Assembly (NCBI RefSeq): GCF_003711515.1
Contig: NW_021167081.1
Span: forward strand, 2,970,483 to 3,034,482
From: Sodiomyces alkalinus F11
Lineage: Eukaryota > Ascomycota > Sordariomycetes > Glomerellales > Plectosphaerellaceae
Length of the DNA: 64,000 nucleotides
Direction: 5' to 3'
Positions within the stretch are counted from its first letter, which is position 1. Every line of letters starts with the position of its first letter. The translations under genes and the position numbers were made by a program. Below, one piece after another: positions 49,640-59,600 of the stretch. The notes below the pieces were generated by a model. It did not search any database, had not been told where the DNA came from, and worked only from the letters and a program-made list of their open reading frames with translations.

Positions 49640-50447
49640 GTTATTATAACGGCCGGTAAAATATATATATAGGTAGTAGTCCTTTTATTCCTGCTATTCC
49701 TTAGGGTTTATAAGCATTACCTAGGGCGTTAATAATATCTATCTTATATTACGCTATCGGGGCGGTTTATAACGCCTTAATAGTCCTTCAGTTCCGCTAT
49801 TTATTCCGTGGTTCTTTTATATCCCTTAGTTATAGTACCTTAAGGGCTTCCGTTTTCTTTAAGGCTATCCTTAGATTATCTAAGGTCTTTTATCTCTCCT
49901 TAAAGGCGTCGATTAGCTCTTAAGCCTTTATAGCTTTTTCTAGTACCTAAATATTCTAGTAAGCTAGCTATCCGTTATATTATACTAAATACTCGACTTC
50001 TAGCTAACGTCGCCCTTTACGTGTTATCCTTTTATCCAGGATCGTCTTAATTTTATAGTGCTTATACGGGTCACGTTATCGGTTATTATCCTAATCGCCT
50101 ATGTTAACCGGGCCTGCCTCGGTATTCTATCCAGTGAATATGTCCTTACTTAGGTCTTTAACCGGTAATAGTTAAGCGATACTAATAACAGGATAGACGT
50201 TTATCGTGCTAAGTAAGTTAAGGCGGTACGCTAGCAGCGTTAACTACTCTAAGATCTTAAAGGGGCCTATCCGTTACTAACCGATCTTAGTGGATAGCTT
50301 ATTAGGCAGGTTATATTCTTAGCCGAGTCGAACATAGACTAGGTCGCCGGGGGCGAACGGTATATAACCGTATTACTTATTATATAGCCGCTTTATATAT
50401 ATCTATACTATAGTAATAACGAGCTTAGCGGTTTCTTAGAGTATCTT
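49640..50447 (-). pseudogene. Gypsy K pol C-terminus: integrase end and chromodomain
   Basis: Minus-strand frames give the end of a Gypsy integrase (AYRLNLLSTINVYPVISIA, about 50240-50180), then a chromodomain (DPYKHYKIKTILDKRITRKG and EVEYLV, about 50075-49970), then a helical tail (ELIDAFKER, LDNLRIALKKTEALKVL). The same chromodomain and tail appear in element G at 55190-55480. Pol family differs from both A/B/M and D/E. Downstream 49331-49640 is non-coding with CT-rich tracts on the ORF strand. Confidence 0.8.
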
Positions 50448-51131
50448 AAGGCTTCCGCGTAGGAACCAAATCGTCTTTAGAAAGCTACCTAGTTTGCCTA
50501 AGCCGTGATAGCCCTTATATAACTATAGTAGGAGGAGTTAGCAAACCGTTAGCGTTGTCCTACTAAGAGGTTCGAAAATAAGAACATTATATAGTTAAAT
50601 ATTAGTAAGTACTCCTCGCTATAGCCGTTAAAGAAACTTATCGAGTATAACTATAAATATAAAGTTATAAAGCTTATTAACTCGTATATTATAGAGCTAG
50701 ATATTCACTTATAGATCTATAATCACTTCTATATAGATCTCTTATAGCGAGCCGATAATAACCCCTTACTAGAGTAAACGATAATATACCCTTAGCCGCC
50801 ACCTATCCGTTAAGAGCTAGATATGGAGGAGGAATATAGGGTAGAGGAAGTCCTCTACGCCTATACCCGGAGGCGAGCTCGCGGTAAGGTCCGGGGGGGA
50901 TTAGTACAATAAGAGGACTATATAGAATTAATATAGGAACCGCTTAAGAGGATACGAGAGATATAAGCGCTTAACGAATTCAAGAAAAAGTATAGCCCGG
51001 TATAGTCGAATAACAGGCCGTTATAATAATACACGAAAAGGATGCAGGCGTAAAAGAAGGCTAACACGGCGGCGAGGAGGATAAAGACCGAAAGGGAGAT
51101 CGTATTAGTGCTATACCCCCGCTTTACTTAA
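50448..51131 (+). pseudogene. Gypsy M pol relic, integrase C-terminus and chromodomain-like tail
   Basis: Plus-strand frame matching 43718-44404 of Gypsy B, with the conserved LDIHLQIYNHFYIDLL-type block (about 50697-50745) and the basic tail. Stops at about 51131. Confidence 0.8.
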
Positions 51132-51223
51132 TTTATAAGTAATAAGGAATTAAGTAAAAAAGAATAGTAAATACCTAAAAAACCGAAGACGACTAAAATA
51201 ACCTAAGTAGCCGAAAAGACCTG

Positions 51224-52880
51224 TTACTTTACAACCTCCCCCTCCTCTAACTCCTCCTCTTATAAGGCTATACCGCCCTTAGCGGTACTTACTTATAACT
51301 CTTTTACCGGCTTAAAGTAAGCCGCCGAGGTAGCCGCGCCCTCCTCGCTATTAATGATAAGAGGAGTAACGACCTTCTAGGGAGGAGCCGAAACAGGTAT
51401 AGCCTTAGGGGCTACCTCTAGCGTACTATAAGCAGGAATAGGGTATAACTCGGCTTTATACTTATACACGCGCTCAACGTTATTAAAGACACTACGGACC
51501 TCCGACTATATAGCGGAAACGGTATTATTAGTATCCTCTAACTTTTACGATATATCCTTAAGTATCCTGTCTATACTACGTATAAAGGTAGTAATATTAT
51601 TAAGAGCTTATACCACGCTCGCTTAGAAGTCGGTAGTAGCGGGCGGGTCGGCAGACGGCTAGGCGGCGGTAGGGGCGGGGGCGATAACCGGAATAAGGGC
51701 GGCGGCGGGATTAAAGGCGATAAGCAGGGCGGGTGATTATAAGGCAGCGGCGACGCTTTTACCTAATTTAGCCTAACCGAGGATAACTTAGAAGTAGCTA
51801 TAGGTACCCTAGAATAAGCGAAGATTCTGTACGAAAGAATTAGCACCAAGGCTATAATATCCAAGGCAGGCATACACTTATATCTATATTATTAGTGTTC
51901 TTATTTATAGTATAAGCGGTATACTATAGGATAGTAACCACGTTATAAGCGGTAGGGGGGAGCTATATTACTTATTATTCGCGGTCACTATATATATAAC
52001 CGATATACGTACCTCTAAGCACTTATAAGTACGGCAGAAGCACTGTTAGTATTTAGTATTGGTATAAGCCGCGCTAGGGTCTAACTAGTAATAATACTCG
52101 ATACTATACTCTTATTTATACTACCGGGTAGTATACTACGAGTAAAGAGTGATACGGCGGGGACCCGGCGGATTCTTAGGTATATAGCGCTTCGTAGGGG
52201 GGGGCGGCTCAGAGTCTACTTACTATTAGTTACGGCCGACCTCGTAACCTATAGTAATAAGGGCTATAAGCTTATATCGTTATTATTATTGTAACTGGAT
52301 GAAGACATAGTGGCACCAGATCGTCAAGACAAAGATCAGGCAAAGAGGTTAGTCCAGTAAAACCACGATACATAACCAAAACATAACCAACACCGCTATA
52401 ACCTTTAGCGAAGAAGTAGACCGGTAGTCACTATTCTGATCAGGGCAACGTAAGTTAAACTGGAAAGATACCTTAAACGTGGAATAAGTAATTATAAAAG
52501 AGGATAATAATTAAATGATCGTCCCCCGATAGGGATGTCTAGAGCCTATCCTTAATATATATGTGGGAGGCGGATCCCGCAGCCTTGAAAAAGGGGGGTC
52601 ATATGACCGGCTGCCGACACCACACCAATGAGGTATCTGCGCAGTTATATTATTACCCTTATGAAGGTATTTACTAGGTAAAGCGAAGTCGGATATCTGC
52701 TAATAGTTAGATACGATAGGAAACTATAGGCGAGGAGCGTGCTAACTTACCGTAAAGAGGATATAGGCGGCCTAAGAGATAAGCTATTACTCGGCGATAT
52801 TAGTTATACTACTACGGGACCTATAACGGATCTCGGGGCTACTTACGGTATAGAAAAAGTAATTAAAACTAATCGAGAAA
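51224..52880 (-). pseudogene. Antisense accessory ORF of Gypsy M, split by an insertion
   Basis: Third copy of the antisense ORF. The acidic tail (EEELEEGEVVK, stop at 51224-51226), helical segment (about 51510-51590), Pro/Ala linker (about 51640-51740) and Cys region (about 51990-52080) follow the order in Gypsy A. The 360-base insertion at 52290-52649 lies near its 5' end. The start is unresolved. Confidence 0.62.
52290..52649. mobile_element. Short RIP-free insertion with inverted ends (solo LTR or MITE-like)
   Basis: Comparison with Gypsy A and B shows that about 360 bases are added here. The unit runs from TGTAACTGG to GCGCAGTTATA, so its ends form an 8-base inverted repeat with one mismatch; TTAT flanks both sides (52286-52289, 52650-52653). 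A 5-base reading, ATTAT, is equally possible because the target is a TTA repeat. CpA and TpG are frequent, as in unmutated DNA (for example CACACCAATG). A TATA-like TTAATATATATG lies at 52552-52563. No ORF. TG...CA-like ends and a short duplication favour a solo LTR of a family not otherwise in the window. Confidence 0.65.
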
Positions 52881-53158
52881 ATAGTAAAAATGAGGAACGA
52901 TAGGGGGTTTTTATATTACTCTTTTTACGCTATTAGGGTAGAAAGAATAACCCCCGGTTATATATATAGTAGGTATAATATATATAGCGAACACGTATAC
53001 CGGCAAGGAGCTCGCGATAATACCGCTATATAAGAGCTCCTTTATGCTATTTTAGCCTTAAAAGGATCTTAGATACTACGGAATACCCCCCTTCGAAGGA
53101 GCCTTTAATAGAATAGAATAAAGGAGGCTATTTTCGCATTATACGTAGCGAGGCTAGG

Positions 53159-53464
53159 TGATACGACCACGATAGGCAGGCACTATACGTGCGTAAGGAT
53201 CACACGGCACGGACTCTATACGAACGTATAGCCCTAAGCTATCCGCTCGTTTAGGCCGGAGCTATACGTCTATATAGGAACCGGAAGATAGATAGTTAGG
53301 GCCCGCCGAGGACATATATTCCCGGCGCCCTTCGCCCCTTAGTTTAGGAATGATATCTCTATTATACCCTATTTTCTATACCTAAACGTTATTATTCCGA
53401 ACCCTAGAAGCCCTAGGTCCGATAGTACTGGCTAGCCAGAGATATATCTAGACAGGGTATAATA
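53159..53464 (+). repeat. Element G 5' LTR
   Basis: 306 bases, from TGATACGACC to GGGTATAATA; matches 57975-58280. The block CCTAGGTCCGATAGTACTGG near its 3' end is shared with the LTRs of H. Confidence 0.93.
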
Positions 53465-53517
53465 AATAGTAGTAACTAAGCTTTTAGGTAAGGTTCGCGT
53501 ACCGCTACCCGGCGTAG

Positions 53518-53742
53518 ACTACGTGTGCTAACACTAAATAGGCACGTAGTATACTAGCGGTCTCTATTGCAAACTATATATGCTAAGACTAAATAGGTAT
53601 ATAGTTTACTAGCGAACGCTAGCGTGCTAGGCGTAGCCGCCCTTAAAGGCGCGAACTACGTGTACTAAAACTAAATAGACACGCGGTATACTAGCGGTCA
53701 CCGTTATAGACTACGTATACTACGACTAAATAGGCACGTAGT
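53518..53742 (+). repeat. Four 33-base hairpin repeats in the element G leader
   Basis: Units at 53518-53550, 53573-53605, 53655-53687 and 53710-53742, each exactly 33 bases. Arms in the first unit are ACTACGTG and CACGTAGT, in the second ACTATATA and TATATAGT: both pair perfectly though four positions differ. The loop centres on CTAARACTAAATAG. Element H has the same array. Confidence 0.78.
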
Positions 53743-55189
53743 ATATCGGCGGATATAACCCCTCGCGCTAGGCGATAACGCCTCCGTACCCACCGTAGAA
53801 CCCGAGCTCCGATACCGCGATAACCTTCCTAATAATCGCTAGTCGGTATAGGCGATTATACCGACCTATACCGATACTAACCGTTTATATCGATCGCTAA
53901 AGAGCGTAGGATAGTAACTATACTATCCTATATACTAATATCCTCCGTGGAACTAGAGTCCGGATAGAACCACGGGGCGCGCTAACCTTCGGATAACCGT
54001 CCTCCCCTCTACTATAGCATTAAGCCACTTAACGAATCCCCCCCCCTCCTTATCTTCTCCGTGGAGTAATTAAGGAATCCACGGTCGTTAGTTAAGCGTA
54101 GGAATAGCGCCTATACTAACCTATACTAATACCTATTATAGTTCCTTAGCTCTAATATAATACCTCATCTTCCTAATAATCGCTAAAAGGCGTAGGGTAA
54201 TAACTATACTATCCTGTGTATAATAATCCCCCCCTTTTTACTATAGTACTAAGCTACTCGATAAATTCCCCCCCCCCCCTTTCTTTTCACCTTTTCCCGT
54301 ATTTCGCGAAGAATATTTCCTAAATAGGCCGTGCGGCTCGCTATTGTTTAACCGGCTACTAAATAAGCCGAGAATACCCGAGGCTAGCGGCTTAATAACC
54401 CTAAGGGGAAAAGTGTAGAACTAGTATCTGTGCGAGAGGCTATATACCCTAAGGCTTAGGGGGTATATCCTAGCCTTTATTAGATTTACCCGAGGCCCCT
54501 CGGTTATCCTTCCTACTACAAGGAGGGCTTCCTTATAGCAGACTTACCTTTAACTATGACTGATAAGTTCACTAAGGCCACCCTTATTTACGGGCTATAG
54601 CACCGCCGTGTCTATTATTTCCGACTAGGACCCTATCTTAGACTTCGGAGCGACGCCGTAGAAGATTATAACACCCCGGACGGCTAGACGGCCGGTTAAA
54701 GCGGAAGAACTAGACGGCAGAGATCTCTATTAGTATATCCCTCGCTAAGACCTAGACGTTCTATAAATAAGGACTATTATTTAGCTATAGTTTAAGTACT
54801 AACGCCTTATAGCTTAATATAGAGGTATACCGGCGACGTATAGCGTAGTCTACTATCCCGTTCTATTCCCTTAGGCGCTCGCTATTCTATTCTATTCTAT
54901 TCGCCTAAGCGCTCGCTATTCTATTCTATTCTATTTCCCTTAGCGCTCGTTATCCTATTCTATGCCTTATAGCGCTCGTTATTCGCTCCCTATCACTACT
55001 TAGCGGTTCGCTTCTTTCCTTTCCCTTCTGTCCTTTTTATTATAAATACTATCACCGCTAAAGGACGCTAACGGGATATAGGGTTTATATCGCCCGGGGT
55101 AGATACTTAGGGATATTAGTTTATAGACTATTTATAGGATTTATTAGACTCTCTCGGCCGTCGCCGATAAATTCCTCTTAGACTTCTTC
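53743..55189 (+). other. Element G leader: poly-C boxes, conserved hairpin, CTATT repeats
   Basis: No coding frame. Poly-C boxes lie at 54014-54050 and 54244-54282, each preceded by TAGYAYTAAGC. A hairpin lies at 54438-54475: GGCTATATACCCTAA pairs with the TTAGGGGGTATA...TAGCC side. A pentamer repeat of CTATT type with interspersed GCGCTCG lies at about 54880-54990. A degenerate CTAACGGGATATAGGG box is at 55068-55083. Confidence 0.65.
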
Positions 55190-55480
55190 CGGACGCTATT
55201 ATATAGCTAAAGCTCTAAGACCTATATAAGCACCGTAAGATTAGATGATACGCGAGGGATATAGTTAGCCACGGATTAAGTATTTAGTATCATAAAAGGA
55301 CGGCTAGCTTACCGGAATATTTAGAGGCCGGAAGAAGCTATAAAGGCTAATTAACGTCTTTTAAGGAGAGATAAAAGACCTTAGTTAATCTAAGGATAGC
55401 CTTAAAGAAAGCGGAGGTTCTAAGTATACTATAGGCAGGAAATACTAAACGAACCGATAGGTTAAAGAATACTCGAGGTA
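55190..55480 (+). pseudogene. Chromodomain relic inside element G
   Basis: A plus frame reads GRLAYRNI and RPEEAIKAN, then after one shift SFKER and LVNLRIALKKAEVLSIL. It corresponds residue for residue to the Gypsy K pol end (LAYQNI, VLEKAIKA, AFKER, LDNLRIALKKTEALKVL). It therefore marks the place where a pol gene ended before most of it was lost. The frame may continue as a helical, basic stretch to about 55620. Confidence 0.65.
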
Positions 55481-55804
55481 AAGAACCTTTAAGAGGCTTT
55501 AGTATAGCCCTAGAGCTTTATTAGGTATCGAATAAGGAACCCGAGCTACCTAAGGTAACCACGCGTTATTCACGTATAGTAAATAGCCTTAAGCTCGGGT
55601 AAAAGAAAGTATAAGGGTTATTATCTAATCTCTAAATAGCAGGTATATTACCGGCACCTAAAAGTAAATAGCGCTATCCTACTAGATTAGCTAGACCGCC
55701 TACGAGATTATAAAAGTTTCTCGGGCCCCTATAATATATCTATTCTCTCGCTTTCCTTTACTATTATAATAACACGCTAACCGTATTCCCTATAGCTATA
55801 TATA

Positions 55805-55862
55805 CCTTTTTTTCTTCCTCCTTATCTCTTATATAGGCTTCCTGTCTACTATATAAAGGCCG
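55805..55862 (+). promoter_or_regulatory. Possible internal promoter of the element G ORF
   Basis: A pyrimidine tract (CCTTTTTTTCTTCCTCC, about 55805-55821) is followed by the TATA-like CTATATAAAGG at 55849-55859, about 85 bases before the probable start. CT-rich tract plus TATA is common in fungal promoters; here it is only suggestive. Confidence 0.35.
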
Positions 55863-55941
55863 TTCCCCCGTTATCTTTTTATCGTATTAAGTATATACTT
55901 ATTTACACTTTATTTATCTTTTCTCTTACTACGTAATATTT

Positions 55942-57537
55942 ATAGCCTAGTAGTATATAGTAGAATATCTATTAGCTATTAAGCGGTTAAAGGACGCTAT
56001 ATTTAAGTATTAGTTCTCTAGGTATATTCACCGCGGTAAGACCGGTAAGGGTTTACCGTTTAAGGGTTACTTTCGTACTATAATATTATTCGACGATAAG
56101 AGTCTCTTTATTACTAAGCTTTCTATATCCGGGGCCGTTTTCCGCGTTTAGCGTAGGGAAAATAAGGAAAGTATTATAGATTATTATAGCCGTGCTACCG
56201 TATTAGGGTATAATAACCCGCTTAATTATACCTTATATCGAATAGTATTCGCTCCCGTAGTTTAGGTAAACCGTGTAGTTAGTATATACGACGCTAAAGC
56301 ACTCGCCCTTATCTATCTCTAGCCTTAGTTTTTACTAGATTATAATCTAGACGTGGTGAATTAGAATAGACCTAAGTAAACATTTAAGTAATACCTTATA
56401 AGTATACCCCGATATAACACACTATAGGGGTCTAATAGTTATTTTTTACCCGATCTACCCTCTGCCACGCGCGGCACTAACCCGTCTATACTATAAAATA
56501 ATAGCGCGCTAACCTTATTCCTTATCCGGTCGGCTACGAGTAGTATTAATATAACCGGCCTATCCTTACCCGCCGCTATTCCTATAATGGATAGGATAAT
56601 ACCCGGCTATATCCTATAAGAAATAAATATGTTAGCGTATCTTACTTTTAACCTCGTAAACGCCGTAAAGGTCCGCTATAAGGGCGATATCAATAACTCT
56701 ACCATTTTAGCTAGGACCGGCGATTATTATACACTTATTAAAGGCCGTGCCGTATTTATCAGTCACTTCCTTTAATCTAATGTATAAAGAACTACGCTAA
56801 TAATTTTATAAGCCGTTAACGTCCTCGCCTAGTTATATTTAAGTATAGCGATTAGTATTACCTAGACCGCCTCGGCCGCTATTAACGTTACCCTAACTAA
56901 TAGTATACAAAGACCGTATTAAGGCTATACTAGCTCCCCAGCGGCTAAGCAGTTTATTACTAAGCCCGGCCAGGAAATAGTCTAGATATAGGGTTATAAA
57001 TATCTCGCTAAACGCCTATTTACTCCTAACACGGCGTGTATATATAAGGACTTCTTATATAATAGATAAAACCTATCGTTACTCGTATAGCGCGGGCATA
57101 ACACGGTGCTTCCCGCCCCGGTAGGACTTTAGGCCGGAAACTTTATTAAGGACTATATTATCCTAAGCGAAGTATAGAATACCGTAGGACTATTATTCCT
57201 CCTTATACTCTAGCGTATAGAAAGTATAACCTACTTTACCGTAGTTATTATTATTAGTAGTATAGATCCCGATAAGCGCGCCCGAATAACGGATAGGTTT
57301 ACTAAGTATAATATACGCGCCTAGGACCTACTTCTGTATACTATATTCCTCGCGTAATACTATAACGGCCCGGGAACTAAGGGCCTTATCTTATCGTATA
57401 ATATTAATACGGCGGAGATAGACTAACGCGCGGCTAAGCTACGAATATCGGACATCGAAGACACGCTTAAGCTCGATAAGGAATACTAAGGCTTCCTAGA
57501 TACGGACGAAGAAATCGCCTCAGTGGAGGAAGTCTAA
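55942..57537 (+). pseudogene. Unknown protein ORF of element G
   Basis: 532 codons in one frame. It probably starts at ATA (55942, a RIPed ATG) and ends in GAA-GTC-TAA at 57535-57537; all internal stops are TAG or TAA at former Gln/Trp. Order: EYLLAIKRLKDAIFKY start; basic HRGKTGKGLPFKGYFR; FDDKSLFI; LGYNNPLNYTLYRIVF; YLQPQFLLDYN; TFKQYLISIPRYN; LIRSATSSINITGLSLP; NMLAYLTFNLVNAVKVRYKG; RRGHNTVLPAP-like region; a hydrophobic FTVVIIISSID; an acidic tail DTDEEIASVEEV. I know no family with this order. Related ORFs lie in H (25449-27143) and K (47700-49330). It could be a Gag-like or env-position accessory protein; nothing in it proves either. Confidence 0.7.
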
Positions 57538-57974
57538 GGGACGAGTTTTTTTTCGGGGGTATAGCGCGGATATATAGAGTTTATTTAGAATTAGTATATA
57601 AGGAGGAAAAGATAGCGTATAAGTACGCTATCATAAAAAGATATATAGGTTATATTTAATAGTATAGTTTTATTTTCCTTTTCTCTTATACCTCCGTTTA
57701 TTATTATATTCACGGCAGGACGCGTTAAACGATATAGCCGCCACTAATCTATAGCTATATAATAGCGCGAGGAGTTAATAGATACACGGTTAGCGCCCGC
57801 TATATATACCTGCCCCACTTTTTCTTTTCATCTTGAATACTATCTATTCGTGGCCGGTTATAAGTAACGACTATTCCGTCTAGTATACCTGCCGCACACA
57901 CGTTATATACCCCCGTCGCGGGATTACTCCCCGAGACGCCCGCGGGATATAGGGACTTTCTCGCCCGGGGTATA

Positions 57975-58280
57975 TAATACGACCACGATAAGCAGGCACT
58001 ATATATACGTAAGGATTACGCGGTATAGACCCTATATAAACGTATAGCCCTAAGCTATCCGCTTATCTAGGCCGGAGCCATACGTCCATATAGGAACCGG
58101 AAGATAGATACGCCGGGCCCGCCGAGGATACATATCCCCGGCGCCCTTCGCCCCTTAGTTTAGGAAAGATATCTTTATTACACTTTATTTTATATACCTA
58201 AAGGTCGCCATTCCGAACCCTAGAAGCCCTAGGTCCGATAGTACTGGCTGGCTAGAGATATGCCTGGACAGGGCATAACA
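57975..58280 (+). repeat. Element G 3' LTR
   Basis: 306 bases, from TAATACGACC to GGGCATAACA, followed by CTAGG. The CCCGCGGGATATAGGG box (57939-57954) lies 20 bases upstream, where a polypurine tract is expected. The stretch 57538-57938 is the 3' untranslated end, without a gene. Confidence 0.93.
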
Positions 58281-58349
58281 CTAGGGCAAAACGAGGTTAT
58301 AACCGCCCGATTATAAGATAACCGCGACCTCGCCGCCCCGGGGGGGGTA

Positions 58350-58552
58350 TATTACGGGCTATGGCCCGTGGAATAGTCCCTGGTAGTAGCCGGGACTACA
58401 AAGCACGGACCTCTAAGCGAGCCCCGTGCGATCTAACCTATACTTAGCCGTCTATATACCGCGTAGACTTTTCATTTCCTCCTTCCTTCCTTAGTTCGAA
58501 TAAACTATATTTTCGGTCTTAATACGTAAACAACTTTTGGCAAGCCGTTATA
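58350..58552 (+). repeat. Gypsy M 3' LTR
   Basis: 203 bases, from TATTACGGGCTATGGCCCG to GCCGTTATA; same family as the LTRs of Gypsy A and B. Confidence 0.9.
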
Positions 58553-59600
58553 GCTAGACGATATAGATACGCAGATTATAGAGGTTTATTATCCATAGAC
58601 GTTCTATATTCTACACGTTTATAATTAGATAGAATAGGACCTCGAAATGATAGACCGAGGGCGGCTCCCTAGCCCTACCCCTTCCACCTCTTCCACTTCT
58701 ACTTCTTCTTTCTCTATTCCGTCCTTTTTAGGCCCTAGAAGCCGGTTATAGACCGAGAATCGAGTACTATAGGGCCTATAGGTCTCTAAGCCTACTCTTA
58801 TCATAGGGGACTTTAACAGAAACTACTAGTAGTAGAACGGGACTCCTACTAACTAGGCTTCTATTAGGGCCTAGGCCCTAGTAGACTAGTTAGATAGCCT
58901 CGGTGCTACCTATTTAGTGGATTCTAAAGAAGTTAACCTGAATGGGGGGATATTTTTCAGTCTAATCTTTATTAAGAGTCGCTTATAGACCTCGTCTTTT
59001 ATACGCCCGGCTTTAATCGCCTCCGCTTTAATAAATAGAAATATATCGACAATACTATATCCTTATACCGCGCTACCCTCCTTTCTGCTACTGGTTTAGG
59101 CTCTAAAAGCTCTATAAATAAGTCCCTGCCGCCGGCTTATAACTATAAGCTAGCAGACTAGGACCTGATTTCTTATGCTCTAAAGAGCCTAGAACCTAGT
59201 CTTAACTAGCAGCTTGAATAGGCTATTACTACCTCGGACTAGGACTCCATAGGTTACTGCTTATCGTATACTATTACTATAGCGCTTAAGGCTTTAGGGC
59301 CTAAGTTAAAGGTAGTAGAGCGTTCTAAACCGTGGTAGACTAAAGAGCTAAAGCCCCTACAAAAATTAGTTAGTCGGGCTTTTAGGGTATATAGAAAGAT
59401 AGCTAAGAAGGGGGCCTCGGTTAGCCGGCTAGCGGCTCTAGAAACCTCCTAGAAAGAAGCTCAGGACGCTTACTACCTATTATAGGTTGACCCTGATATA
59501 AAGGACCCGGCTATACTGCGGATCTTCCTGACTACGCACTTAGTTAACGGACCTATATCGCCTAGTTATCACTACTTTATAGCTAGCCCAGCGCTATAGT
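58553..59600 (+). pseudogene. LINE relic, endonuclease part (Tad-like)
   Basis: A plus frame shows the end of an AP-type endonuclease: IGDFNRNY (about 58798-58825), then after some 150 bases a YARL...LDDT-like region and KPWxTKELKPL (about 59330), followed by a helical RAFRVYRKIAKKG and a Tyr-rich YYLL/VDPDIKDP segment that in fungal LINEs precedes RT. The 5' part is cut by Gypsy M, so ORF1 and most of the endonuclease are missing. Confidence 0.75.

Larger units (their letters stand above)
47086..50447 (-). mobile_element. Gypsy K, 5'-truncated chromoviral element with an extra ORF after pol
   Basis: Read on the minus strand: pol C-terminus with chromodomain (50447 to about 49640), a 300-base gap, a long unknown ORF (about 49330-47700), the GCGGGATATAGGG box (47460-47475) and an LTR (47086-47440). 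The LTR and the ORF are related to those of elements G and H, which lack pol. K thus links those ORFs to a Gypsy parent. The right side is cut where Gypsy M begins; gag, protease, RT and the 5' LTR are missing. That pol and ORF belong to one element is an inference from order, strand and the chromodomain relic in G. Confidence 0.7.
53159..58280 (+). mobile_element. Element G, LTR element without gag-pol carrying the unknown ORF; nested in Gypsy M
   Basis: A 5122-base element with 306-base LTRs (53159-53464, 57975-58280) and the perfect duplication CTAGG (53154-53158, 58281-58285). Order: LTR, leader with four hairpin repeats and two poly-C boxes, leader hairpin, CTATT repeats, a relic of the Gypsy K type chromodomain, a promoter-like stretch, one 532-codon ORF, the CCCGCGGGATATAGGG box, LTR. 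Gag, protease, RT and integrase core are absent. It is a sister of element H and, I infer, a deletion derivative of a K-like Gypsy that depended on others for mobility. Confidence 0.9.
50448..58552 (+). mobile_element. Gypsy M, 5'-truncated member of the Gypsy A/B family, twice interrupted
   Basis: Starts inside integrase (matches Gypsy B from 43718 on) and runs to a complete 203-base 3' LTR at 58350-58552. Two insertions lie within: a 360-base nearly RIP-free unit (52290-52649) and element G (53159-58280). After G, the 3' end resumes at 58286 with a purine run (about 58337-58347) before the LTR. A RIPed element that took up a non-RIPed insertion gives a relative timing. Confidence 0.88.

Noticed and set aside
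54880..54990. CTATT pentamer array as a telomeric or centromeric repeat
   Set aside because: Short, impure and confined to one element leader; unlike the TTAGGG telomere repeat of fungi.
58553..58557. Target duplication for Gypsy M (GCTAG)
   Set aside because: The 5' end of Gypsy M is missing, so there is no partner to compare.
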